A stretch of DNA of 64,000 nucleotides. It comes from Cylicocyclus nassatus (lineage: Eukaryota; Nematoda; Chromadorea; Rhabditida; Strongylidae). Below the pieces are notes generated by a model. It saw nothing but the letters and a program-made list of their open reading frames with translations, was not told the origin of the DNA and made no database searches. The translations under genes and the position numbers were made by a program. The stretch is taken from the NCBI GenBank assembly GCA_958299035.1, contig CATQJL010000316.1, forward strand, positions 43,645,585-43,709,584, given 5' to 3'. Shown here one piece after another: positions 10,090-20,882 of this stretch; positions within the stretch are counted from its first letter, which is position 1, and every line of letters starts with the position of its first letter.

Positions 10090-12410
10090 ATGTTGTTGCT
10101 GACTATAAGGTCGCTGAAGCGGAAGTTGGTTCTATTTCGCTAATGGTCTTTCCGGTACTCCTCGTCGTGCGATGAATCTCTTGAATGTGAGAAGAAAGCT
10201 TTTTGAGGAGAGGTTTTTAGTTACTTCCAGGTGTACTGAACAAGCGATTAAGCATGTGTCTAATGCCATGTAGCGCCTCTCATCTAGTCTTTGGCGCCTT
10301 GATTAGTATCGGCCCCATAAAGTCGACTTCCGTGTGGGCAAATGGCTTGACATGAATCACTTTTTATTTTGAAAAAGAACCCTCGTCTTTTGGATATGCG
10401 AATGAATTTCTTGCAAGTAGTGCAAGTGCGCAGGATTTTTTTGCAAAACACTCTGTCGCGTGGTATCCAGGATCGTTGACGAATTTCGCAAAGAAGCTGG
10501 TTGCTTCCACAATGAGCCATATGCTGATGAATACAATCGGCAATCTTAAGTCTTGATAAACTTTGTTTGGGTATGTACATAAGATTAGCCGTTTTGGATT
10601 GGATATCAGCACGTTGTATGCGTCCACATCTTCATAGAATTCAATCGCTATCGTAGGCAGTCTTGAATTGTTTGTTTTTAGAGAAGAAAGCAGTGGCGTA
10701 GGTTCCGCTGCTTTTGCAATACGGTGTTTTTCAGCAAGGATAACTTCAGATGTAATCGGCAAGCGGCTTTCCATCTGGTCTTCACCTGCGACTTCAAAGC
10801 GGGTGTTTTTGCTTGCCATGCGGATGAAACGGATACAGTATGCCGCAATCCTCTTCAATTAGAGGCAGCTGCTTATTGCAGCGATCCAGTTGGTATCGCT
10901 TTTGTTGAGATCCTCTGTGATTTGATGAGTGAGCGTTTTGCATTCGTCATCATTATTATCCTTGACGTCACTTACGTGACGTAACGGCATTTCAACGTTG
11001 GAATGGTTTAGCCAATTTGGCCTTTCCACCATCTGGCGGTGAAATCTTTCTTGTTGATTACTCTTGTTGCACAATCCGCTGCATTCTCTTTTGTTGGCAC
11101 GTGGAAAAAATTGAGTGTGGCAATTTCTCGTATACTTTTCGCAGCAAAGCTGATTTTTTGGACCAATGTGGTTACGATTGGAGGATACTTTTGTCACTAC
11201 TTGTCTATGATAACGCGATTATGGAGTCACTAAACAAGTTGATTTTTATGAATTTGACTCCGCACTTGGACATGGTTCTTTCAGCCACAAATATTTCAAG
11301 GAATATTGACAGTAGTTCCAGCCTTGGAATAGTTTATTCCTTCTTGATGGGTGCAACTTTCGCTTTTGCTTTGAAGAGTGATGTGTTCTTTATGCTATCT
11401 TTCATTGATGTAATAGCGTGAAAACAACAGGCCTAAGCTCGTTTGGAACTATCGGCAAATATAGAGAGCATTTATTAAGAGTTTTATTCTTGTCTAAGAC
11501 TGTGCGCGGTACGGCTTTCTTGAATCCGACGATGTCATCCTTGATGGCCTTCCCTCTTTGAATTTGCTCCTCAGGAAGAATGCTGTCCCATCTTAACTTT
11601 TGATGTGTAAATCCTGTAGGAATATCTTTGCCACCATCAATGGTGTAAGCAGTCCAAGTGGGTCAAAAGTCCGTTTACGTGGCTAAGTACAGATCTTTTG
11701 GTGGTCTTGACTCTTGCTCTTTGTCTGCACATTCCATGATCAAGGTGTCATCATCAGGTTTCCACTTGACCCTTACTTCGCTTTTTGCTCTGTCCACGTC
11801 CTTGATTTGTGCGTACTTCAGCAGAATCTGACAAGCAGTCGCGAAGATTCATGCCAATGGGAGAGAACACTTGTTTTGAAAAAGTGTATTTTTCTATCAG
11901 TTCTTGCGGGCTGTTGCTTTTAGTAGCACATTGTCGAGATACAGAGATCTAAATAGTTCTTTTCCAATCGGGGTGTCGTCCTCTTCGATGTGCCTTGTAT
12001 AGGCTGATTCAATATAGGGTGCATTTATTCCAAAAGGTATTCTAGAGGCGATAATATTTGGCGTTGTCGCCCTCGGGTGGTGTCCAGGTCCTTGACCCAT
12101 AAAAATTTTGTCGCATCTCAATAATCTTTGAAAAGACGTATTTGTAAAAAACCTTTTGGCTATTTACCACAACTGTATGTTTGTACATGCGTAAGAGCAG
12201 TAGACTTCACGGATTAAGGGCGTGAGGGCATGCTCTTCAAATATGACGTCATTGAGACTCCGCTCGTTTTTTATCGTGAAATAAAACATCGAAGACAATC
12301 AGAAGTTCGATTGCTTTTCCAGGTGTCCAGACATGTCAATGTGGGGTAAAAGGATCTTACTCCAGCTCTTGTGAGGTAATTCCTCAATAATTCCAATATA
12401 CTCAATATTA
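10090..12410 (-). pseudogene. BEL/Pao retrotransposon pol (RT, RNase H region, integrase), decayed
   Basis: Reading the minus strand from high to low coordinates: an RT start like VFDVLFHDKKRAESLNDVIF (about 12330-12270); SRIPFGINAPYIESA and ELFRSLYLDNVLL (about 12050-11930, the YxDN catalytic box); FFHVPTKENAADCATRVINK and WWKGQIG (about 11110-11020), the conserved end of the RNase H region; the integrase zinc-binding region with HCGSNQLLCEIRQRSWIPRD and CTTCKKF (about 10520-10400); then the integrase core with EVDFMGPILIKAPKT (about 10340-10280, first catalytic D) and HLEVTKNLSSKSFLLTFKRF, IARRGVPERP (about 10230-10130). The domain order is right, but frames change repeatedly and stops occur. 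The matching gag is at 15734-17530. Confidence 0.9.
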
Positions 12411-13264
12411 CCTTCTGAGTTAGAAGGTAATGAGGTTTGACTCTAAACATCCAAAAAAGTGATAGAAAGTTTACTAGTCTAGCAAAAAAATTCTAACTTT
12501 TTGCTCTTTATTTAATTTGTTTATCCATTCAACGTCACTTACATGACTAGATGTTGCCTCTGACGTATAAGTTTGTAATGCAAGCATCGGAATCTTTACA
12601 AAGTGTTTCATCACAAAATTTTATTTCACATTCACAAGCCATCTTGATAAAATTATACATCTGTAATTTGGAAAGAAAAATGTTGAGCAGACATAGTTCA
12701 TTAAACATCGCGCGTCCTCCTTACACTCAAAAGGGCTTGAAAAAAAGCTGTTATCATTTAAAAATTGTTTCATGCAGCAGTCGACTGACTGCCGCTGCTA
12801 CTTCATTGATGCAGTGAATGCAGTGTGAAACAACTCTAAGCTCATCAATAAACTAGGCAAATCCCTATGTGACTTTCTGCGAAATCACTTCCATGAAGCG
12901 TGTCAAAAATGTGGAAAATGTTCGATGCCGAAGGAGCACAACATTCTCAGGCAGGTAGGCATCGCAGCAGAAACATTTTTCCTAATTCAAGTAAATTGCA
13001 CTTAGAAGCAGATAATTTTCCGGATAGAGTCCTAAACCGTTGATTACTTGGGCCCTATCCTTTCTAATTCACCGGCTGTAGCGCTTCACACTCTAAAGAC
13101 ATAAGTATTTTTGCGTAAATATCATGCAGATGTTGAAAAAAAGCATCCACCGCAAGTACACCATGTCATTCTCTGAAAAAACGTCAGTGTTTATCATGCT
13201 GGCAAGGTGATTTTGACTTTGAGAGACACATTTTGATGAACACGAAATTATACTTGAGGTATTA
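12411..13264. other. Unassigned sequence inside the BEL gag-pol interval
   Basis: There are short GAGGTAATTCCTC / TTACCTTCTGAGTTAGAAGGTAA palindromes at about 12370-12430 related to the ACCTTGAGGT family. Otherwise no supported feature. Confidence 0.35.
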
Positions 13265-14034
13265 GGTTGGCACATAAGTTTTGCAACTTTTTCCGTAACT
13301 TTTTTCCTATTTTATGTAGTAATCTCATTTTGTGACATCATGTAGATCATGATGTAAGCTGCAAGTCTGCGCAAAGCGTTTGATTTTTGATAACGTAGTA
13401 CAAAAAATCTAAGCATTTTTTGAAAACTGCTGAAAATCGAGGTTTCACGATTTTTTGGCAAACATGAAGCCCTACGAAACCTGATTCAAACATATGAAAA
13501 AGCAATTATAGGCAGCATGTTCCTGGAAGTTGGCACATTGGAATCAGTAATAAAGAAATGAAATTTGAATACAAATTAAGGTGGGGCGCCTTTGAGAAGT
13601 TGAACAAGTCAAATGCGTCAAGTTTTGAAGGCAATTTGTCAATAACTAAGCTGCGAAAAGTCAGAATTCGCTATAACTTTGCACTACGGGGTAATCCTAT
13701 GCGGTAAACACGAATATTATATTCATTTGTATAATGAAATGAAATTCATTTTTTGATCTCACGAACGAGGCCTTTTCATCCGAAACGGATCTCATTTTTG
13801 TGATCAGCATGTCAAATAAGCCCTATAGGCCAAGTTTCAGCAAAATCTGATGCATTCTAAAATTTTTCCCATAGTACCGTAAACCTACCGTAATCCTCAC
13901 ATAAGATGGTAAAATTCGGCAAAAATGTGTGCATTAGAAGCTTACATCATATTCCTTATATTGCTAAAAAATGAATGCGCTATGTTCAAATAGACAAAAG
14001 TTATATAAAAAGTTGCATTACTTATGTGCCAACC
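13265..14034 (+). mobile_element. 770-bp Tc1/mariner-type MITE with TA duplication
   Basis: The ends are GGTTGGCACATAAGTTTTGC and the inverse (TTACTTATGTGCCAACC), with about 26 of 28 terminal bases paired, flanked by TA at 13263-13264 and 14035-14036. The interior is non-coding. A related end occurs at about 54033 (GTTGGCAACTAAGTTTTGC) and its mirror copy near 60950. TA duplication and the TTAGGTTGGCACATAAGT-type end are usual for nematode mariner-like MITEs. Confidence 0.85.
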
Positions 14035-14040
14035 TAATAA

Positions 14041-15073
14041 ATTCTACCTTGAGGTAGCTTTTCAAGGTAACTTATATTGCAGTAAGGTTCATTCTAACTT
14101 CACCATTCCAGCCGAAGCAGCTAGAAAATACGTACCATAAACTCATACATTCTTCAAATCTCAGGCCCTGAGAGCGCATGAGCGACGGATTTTTGAAATG
14201 AAGAACTTTGGGGCGGCCGTAATGCCACCTAGCCGCGCCCTTTGATCCAATAACACTAACACTAAGCCATAATAGCCGCACAGTTTCTGCACAGCAACCG
14301 AACCTAAGCAGCAACTTTATAAAGCTAAAACTTTTTTAACTCATTAAAAAAATAGGCACTGAAAACGCAGAACATTGCAGTCGCATAGCGGTGGAGGACT
14401 ATATGTCGCCAGATGTAGAAGGGTCCCACGCGAACTTCTTGCAGGAACGCAACTCCGTGCATATGCAAAGAAGCGTGTTTGCTGTAAATGACCGCAGGGG
14501 GCCGCATCTTTTCGACGACATTGACCTCTACCCATCGCACAGGTGTCTTGACATGTGGAAGTTAGCTCTAGGTATAAATTGTCTCAATGGTTTAGGCAGA
14601 CGTTAGCCCAATCGGTGTTCGCAACAGTCGCGATATGTGCTGCATGCGCGCTGCACGCGCACACCAGAAAGTTCGCGCAGAAAATGTGAAGAAAACGGAC
14701 AAATTGTGACAGATCACTGCAGCAAACCGCAGACCTTACGTTAGATAATGGCAGTGCGGAAGAGCATTATGTTAATCTTGGCCTGATCCAGAGTGCAGAC
14801 TGTAGTATTTACGATCTCGATTTGGGAAATTTCCACACATGACCGCTTTGGGATAAATTACAAAAAAAACGAGATTGATATGCCTTTTAAGAGTGTCAGG
14901 CGTGACTAAAGCTGCCTTCAAACTGATCCGCAAGTTAGAAACAGTACCAGCACAGCGCTCAAATTGAACTCGTTCATACTGATCCCGGACTTCGGGATCA
15001 GATGAACTAGTTGGGACGAGACCGTTCGCACGCAAAGCGAGCATTGCGTGCGAACGGTTTTGAAATGTATATA
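14041..15073. repeat. ACCTTGAGGTAG repeat and unassigned sequence, with a perfect hairpin
   Basis: It starts with CTACCTTGAGGTAGC directly after the mariner-type MITE. A perfect 14-bp-stem hairpin (ACCGTTCGCACGCA with its inverse, 10-base loop) lies at 15021-15058. No coding sequence is supported. Confidence 0.45.
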
Positions 15074-15515
15074 CCCTAATTTCCGGGGTATAAGGCGCAC
15101 CTTGTATAAGGCGCACCCACCGCAGCGAACAATGGCGCGAAAATGCTTTTTGAATGATTGCTCTCTGAATCTAGAAAGCTAAAGACTCAGAGTGCTGTAA
15201 TTATTCTTCACTTCTTATAAATCATGCCTTCAGGTAGGTGATTCTTTCTTTTGTTTCCAGTGATGTTGCCTGTGCTGCATTTTGTGCTTTTCTTCGTTTC
15301 CAATAACACTACTGGTACTGAAACGGTCCTCTCTTTAAAGTGATACTACTGATACTTTGAAGGCGCTGTTTTTGTTTTATTCTTGTCATTCTTGATAAAA
15401 GAAAAGGTAGAGATTTGCTATTGGCAGCTTGTGCGGTGCCGCGCATCGCGAACGTCATCGCACATCAGTCCGCGCGCGGTGAAAGCTACTGCGCCTTATA
15501 CCCCGGAAATTAGGG
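15074..15515 (+). mobile_element. 442-bp MITE with perfect 26-bp inverted ends (pogo/mariner-like)
   Basis: The left end CCCTAATTTCCGGGGTATAA (continuing GGCGCA) and the right end are exact inverse complements for 26 bases. Both are flanked by TA (15072-15073 and 15516-15517). GTATAAGGCGCAC-type ends resemble those of pogo-class MITEs in many animals. The interior is non-coding. Perfect ends suggest a relatively recent insertion. Confidence 0.85.
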
Positions 15516-15733
15516 TACTTACAGAACGAAAGTAGAAAAGAGAGATTAACAATAAGGAAGTTTACACACCGCTGAAACTTATTTCTTGCCCTGAATGAGC
15601 GCCACTGTACATCATGAGGTAGAATCAAACTTGAGATACTTTGATGAAACGAAACAGCCTTAAGGTAGATTGTACCTTAAGGTATAAACTACCTCAAAGT
15701 ACATTTTACCCCAGGCATGATGAATACGGCCAC
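15516..15733. repeat. ACCTTAAGGTA / GATGAATACGGCC terminal repeat
   Basis: Repeated TACCTTAAGGTA and ACTACCTCAAAG motifs end in CATGATGAATACGGCC at about 15718-15733, the inverse of the terminus at 2048. The gag pseudogene begins just beyond it. Confidence 0.5.
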
Positions 15734-17530
15734 AAAAGTATCGTGATTGCTTGGTAGTCCCATTGTTCTTCATTGAAGATTATTGCTGTTGCGATTTGAA
15801 GTGCACTCTGGTTGTGAATGATTGGGGCTTTGTCCACACTAGAGCTTTCACATCCACTTTCTGAGTTCTGCGCAGCCCGTACTTCGTTTGTCGGAGGTCG
15901 TTTTCGTTGGCTGGAGTGTGGCTGTGATCGTCTTAGTGATGGCGGTTGCCTAGCCACGTTTGCAGGCCGACGTGAAAGTGCAAGATCTCCATTGTCTTGC
16001 TTATTGCTCCTGAAAGGATAGAGATCCATGGTGTAAGTCTTTGCATTTGAAGCATACTCCAATATTCGGCAATTTTTAAACTGTGATTCTTAGCAAAACA
16101 CCTCCAGCAGGCTTTTGAATTCTCGCTTCATGGCGTCGAGCGTCCGGTCTGGTGTAACCTTCGACTAAGGAGAATGGATTGTTCACATAAACGCAAGGGT
16201 TTCGGTTTCGAGAGCTGTCTTTTCTCTTCCCATTTCGTCCTGTTGCTCCTTCCAAATTTACTTAATGTCCTGGTGGTGGGTGACTGGTTGGAAAAAGAAT
16301 TTTCGTCGTGAGCGTGAAGGAGATTCTGCGGTGAGATAATGCCATCAATAGCATCTAGAATTTTAACATCAAGGGGTTTATCTTCTACCGCTTTTTTCTG
16401 GATGGCGGTCGTACAAATAGATTCGGAAAATTAATTATTCGGCGCCAAACTCTGTCTGCATTCAGCTTCATTCCCATCTGTTTTAGATAAATGATCCTTG
16501 AGTTATTTATTTCGAAGGTGTTCCAGCAGCTCTTCGGATTGTCTGACGTCTTCGGAAATTTTTCGATCTCGTTTATGATATGTCTGCCATATTGGCAGAA
16601 CGACCGAAATGCTTCGTAGAGATCTCATCGCTTTTTGATTTTTTTCTCCAACGACGGGTATGCAGCTCAAGGTGGCTGCTGCTTTCCCTTTCAGTGCTTG
16701 CTTCAGAAAGAGGAATTTGTCAGTGTCAATAGATTTTCATCAGTATGGATGAGATATATAGATACTGTTCAGAAGCTGTTAAACTTTCTGAAGTTCCTTG
16801 AGAAGGTAGGGTTTCGAGGAGGCTGCCAGATTTTTATTTGCCTTTCGTTGCGTGCTTGAATGCTGCAGTTACAGGTTTGGCCTTCCTCACTGGCCGCATG
16901 ACTTGACTGCTTGGCAGACTGGTGCACAATAATGCAGCTTGATCCTTTGAATTCGTTTTGACGAGACTGAACTTTGTTCAGTCACTGTACGACCATGACT
17001 TTTAAATGGGGAGATTTTAACTCCAAATGTTTGCTGAGTTCTTCATCAACCTCTCTTTTATTCTTCATTTCCTTCAACCCGCGGCGTTCACTCGTGTGTC
17101 TTGAAGCTCAACCGCATCCTGCAGAAAGTTGAGCAGGTACGTTATCTCTCCCATATTCCTTTCAACATATGTTAAGCATTCAGTCTTTCCTACAGGGAAA
17201 GTGAATTCATTAAAATTGTTCACTTACGACTAATATGACTTCACGAGTGCGCATGCATTGTTGATTTTCGACTTGAAATCTGGAGCGCTGCCATTTTCTT
17301 CTTTGCTGCATGGGGTAAGGTCTTGCACTGTTGTGGTGATTCCAATTATCTTAGTTTAGAAGTGTGTATCCTCATTTTGTTAATCGGTTTGGACAGGGTG
17401 ACAGCAGGATTAGCCTCGATACGACAGCTGTCCTTACTGGTTGCAAAGAAGCTTTCCAGTGAGTTGAAAATTAAGTGCCGAGCGTCTACTAGCTGTCGGC
17501 AACGCGCCTGGTTGGCTTGCACGCTGTTCT
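15734..17530 (-). pseudogene. BEL/Pao retrotransposon gag with zinc knuckles, frameshifted
   Basis: Minus-strand pieces in order: helical N-terminal region (about 17200-16870); DTDKFLFLKQALKGKAAATL (about 16720-16660) of the DUF1759-like domain; HIINEIEKFPKTSDNPKSCW (about 16590-16530); RIIYLKQMGMKLNADRVWRR (about 16500-16440); VKILDAIDGIISPQNLL (about 16360-16310); then a CX2CX4HX4C zinc knuckle, CWRCFAKNHSLKNC (about 16115-16070), and in another frame a second knuckle-like CFKCKDLHHGSLSFQ (about 16050-16005). The frame must change several times to read this through. The C-terminal side is cut at 15733 by a repeat terminus. It belongs with the pol at 10090-12410. Confidence 0.8.
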
Positions 17531-17629
17531 AAACGGCACGATTTTGGAACCTCTCTCATGAATCTAATTATGCAAAGCTTAGGATTGTTGAGCCGACCGT
17601 GAATGAGTTTGGAAAGTTAAGATTTTTAC

Positions 17630-18095
17630 TAGCTGTGGGACCAGTCAGCTAGAAAAACCTCTTTGCTAAACTATGGATACGACCTGATAGCTTCGCAGGA
17701 TGACTCTTGTTTGTGAAAGTGATGAAGCAACGATCACAGAGTCCTTTTGGCTGGTTAAAGCCAAAAAAGTCCGAGGATTTCTGTTGCTAACTGTGGTGGA
17801 TCAGTTAACTAGCGAAACCTTCTTGCGAGGCTGCGGATATGACCTGATGGTTTAGCAAGACTCGTATTAGTGACAGTGGTGAACCAGCAATCATTTGGAG
17901 TCAAATATGGGCTAATTAGTAGCAAGTGCGAGGAGTCTGGCTAACTGTGGTAAACCAGTCAGTTAGCTAGAAATCTCTAGTAAGTTGATAAGAACCTGCC
18001 AACTTATAATACTCTTGATCGTGAAAATGGTGTACCAGCAATCACAGAGTCGAATATCGGCTACAGTAAAGCCCGCCAAGCAGGTCTTAGGCATT
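17630..18095. repeat. Three tandem units of about 155 bp upstream of the BEL gag
   Basis: Units start at about 17630, 17788 and 17942 with TAGCTGTGGGACCAGTCAG, TAACTGTGGTGGATCAGTTA and TAACTGTGGTAAACCAGTCA. Each carries a version of GATACGACCTGATAG, GAAGCAACGATCACAGAGTC and a purine-rich end. The units have diverged by tens of percent. They lie in the presumed 5' leader/LTR side of the minus-strand BEL element. Confidence 0.75.
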
Positions 18096-18219
18096 GATTT
18101 CCCAGGTTCTTAAAAGGATTCGCCGTGGAAAATACAAGGAAAATTACTGGCCGATGCACCAATTCGGTATGTACCATGTGATAGAAGGTAAACGAATTGT
18201 GGGATATAGATTAGATTTA

Positions 18220-20882
18220 CTAGCTGGCATACCCGGCTCCGCCTGGCCCTATCAAAAACGATGAAGGTTCCATTTCTACCCTGTACAACTTTACTTGTGG
18301 CCACTTCTACATGCAATTCCTTATTCCCGCTGTGTTAGTAATCAGTATGCTCACCTACCTTCCTCACCAACCCCCAGCCCCGTAGCTCAAACTTTGCAAA
18401 AAACGATAAAATCGATAAAAGTAAGGATAATTCTAAAAACTGATGGTGTTATTCGGCTATCCGGGCCCTAAAATGTTTTGTGGTGGGCCTTGCTCAAAGT
18501 CGGTATATGGGGGTTATTCGAGCCGCTGATGACGAATATCGTAGTCATTTCGCGTGGCAGCGGGTAAAAATTATGAACCTGTCTGGAACCTTGGCAGGGA
18601 ATTACCTAAAGTGCTGTTTCAAGAATCTCGTGCTTAATCCCCACGATAATGGCAATTCTTGTGGTATAAAAGTTGTTTTCCACGATCGTAATGCTTTCCT
18701 TACAGGACCACGCGCGCGATACACCCTTTTGCGGCTTTTGCCTAAGTAAAAACAGGGGGAGGGAGGTTTGCCGCGTGCGCTGCGCGTTGGGAGACAGGTA
18801 ATCAGGATGGCGCTGGAGACCGCCATGCAAAACGAGCGTTTTCCCATTTAGTGAATATCTGGGATCTAATGGCCCAAAAACGAAAAAACGTCCATTTAAA
18901 CCCTGCAACTCACCATAGGCAAGGTTCATACTGAGCCGCACAAAGCGGCACAGTTCCAGCACAGCGCTCGAACTGTGCTCAAACTGTGCCCGAACTGTGC
19001 TGCATGCGCAGTTGGAGTATTTTGACCGTTTCTGACGGTTTTTTTCTAAGTTTCGCTCATTTCGGGCCTTATTCCTCCACCCCGCTTTTCCTTTTGATGA
19101 GTGGAACTCCGAGCGCAAAGCGGGGTTGAGGAATAAGCGCTCTTTTGCTTTGTGTGTCTGATTATGCGTGTTGTTCCACTCGTTCATATCTCTTCGTTTT
19201 ATCCTTGCATAAAAGTATTCCATTTGTTTCCAGGAGGCCGCTGCAATAATTTCGCAGGCATTTTTCTTGAAGAAGAACAAAAATAGTGCAGAAGAGCAGG
19301 AAATTCCATCAATCTGTTGGCCACTTGCGGGGTCCTAGCCCCTTTTCGTTTTCATTTCATTGTTTTTTCGTTTTTTGTTTTACCCCGCTTCCTTTATTGT
19401 TGTGTAGCGCTTTAAACTTGAAGCGGGGTAGAAGAAAGAGCGAAAAAGCAATGAAATGGAAAAAGAACTCGGCTGAGAGGATACATGGAGCACAACCGCG
19501 TTCGTTGGTTTACCCCGCTTCAAGTTCGAAGCGCTACACAACAAAAAGGGAAGCGAGGTAACAAAGAACGAAAAAACAATAAAATGAAAACGAAAAGGGG
19601 CTAGGAGCCCAATAGTAGCCAACAGATTGATGGACTTTCCTGCTCTTCTCCACTATTTTTGCTCTTCTTCAAGAAAAATGCCTGCGAAAATATTGCAGCG
19701 GCCTCCTGGAAACAAATAGAATACAAGGATAAAACGAAAAGACATGAACGAGCGAAACAACACGCATAATCGTACACACAAAGCAAAACAGCGCTTACTC
19801 CTCAACCCCGCTTTGCGCTCGGAGTTCTACTCATCAAAAGGAAAAGCGGGGAAAAGGCCCGAAATGAGCGAAACCTGAAAGAAAAACCGTCAGAAACGGT
19901 CAAAATACTCCAACTGCGCATGCAGCACAGTTCGGGCACAGTTCGAGCACAGTTCGAGCGCTGTGCTGGAACTGTGCCGCTTTGTGCGGCTTAGTATGAA
20001 CCCTGCCATAACTTCACTAATGCGTTATGACAGCGAGCAAGCATCATGTTCATAAGCAGTATACTTGTGAACTGTTACAGGTAAAGTTTTGAACAGATCT
20101 GGAACTTCGACTCATCTACACCCACCGTAACCTAAGAAAATGCACTATCCTGCGAAATCAGCATGATATTCATGTTCAGCGCGCTAAATGACCACCCTAG
20201 ACGAAGTTTAAAGCAAATCTAGTTTTCGGCCCCATACCGTATAACCCCCATAACTCTATGAAAAGGTTTCAGTATGCAGAGAGAGTATGAAATTCGTAAT
20301 TAGCATGCCGAATAAGTTCTCTGGACCGTACTCCAGCCGAATTCATGATTTTGACTTCCTACCATACTACCGTAGCCACGCGGGGAGACGTTTTGCGGAG
20401 AAATTGTGATATCTGTAATCAGCATATAAGATAACCCTTTTATACACGAAGTTTGAGCAAGCTCTACGACAGAAAAATTTTGGGGCCCGGATAGCCGAAT
20501 AGCGCCAAACTAATATTGTACTCATAATCAGCATGCATGATTACCCTCCTGTGCCAACTCCCAGCCCCGCAGGTCAAACTTCACAAAAAAATCGATAAAA
20601 TCGATTAAAGTAATGGACGACATAAAAACTAATATTGTATTTGTAATCAGCATGCTCACCCCCCCCCCCTGTGCCAACTCGCAGCCCTGTAGTTCAAACT
20701 TTGCAGAAAATTGATAAAATAGATAAAATCGATATCGATCGATGACGAAGAGTAGCCTCACCCGCCGGTGCCCAAAATGTATGTGTGCCAGGTTTGTCCG
20801 GATCGGTTCAGAAATGGAATTTTCTATGCGGAACATACGTACAGACAAACAGACAAACAGTCATTCAGCTTTATATATAAGA
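18220..20882 (-). mobile_element. Non-autonomous Helitron, 2.66 kb
   Basis: On the minus strand the 5' end is A|TCTTATATATAAAGCTGAAT (TC complement at 20881-20882, flanking A opposite 20883). The 3' end is a GC hairpin with GGCGGAGCCGGG, then TATGCCAG-CTAG|T (CTAG at 18220-18223, T complement at 18219). Both ends match the smaller copy at 3130-3564. The interior has no helicase. Instead it contains a 1.1-kb palindrome (18918-20006) and direct duplications of a CAGCCCCGTAGCTCAAAC block (18370, 20560 and 20690). The exact A-T flanks without target duplication support the Helitron assignment. Confidence 0.8.
18918..20006. repeat. 1.1-kb palindrome inside the Helitron
   Basis: The arms 18918-19433 and 19508-20006 are inverse copies with scattered differences, around a roughly 75-base loop centred near 19470. 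The arms contain repeated CACAGTTCGAGC / GAACTGTGC motifs and, near the tips, further small palindromes (TACCCCGCTTC ... GAAGCGGGGTA). Open frames on either strand are by-products of the GC-rich arms. It may be a separate foldback insertion. Confidence 0.85.

Noticed and set aside
18606..19280. 224-codon minus-strand frame inside the Helitron
   Set aside because: It runs through one arm of the 1.1-kb palindrome. The mirror arm does not keep the frame and no domain is visible.
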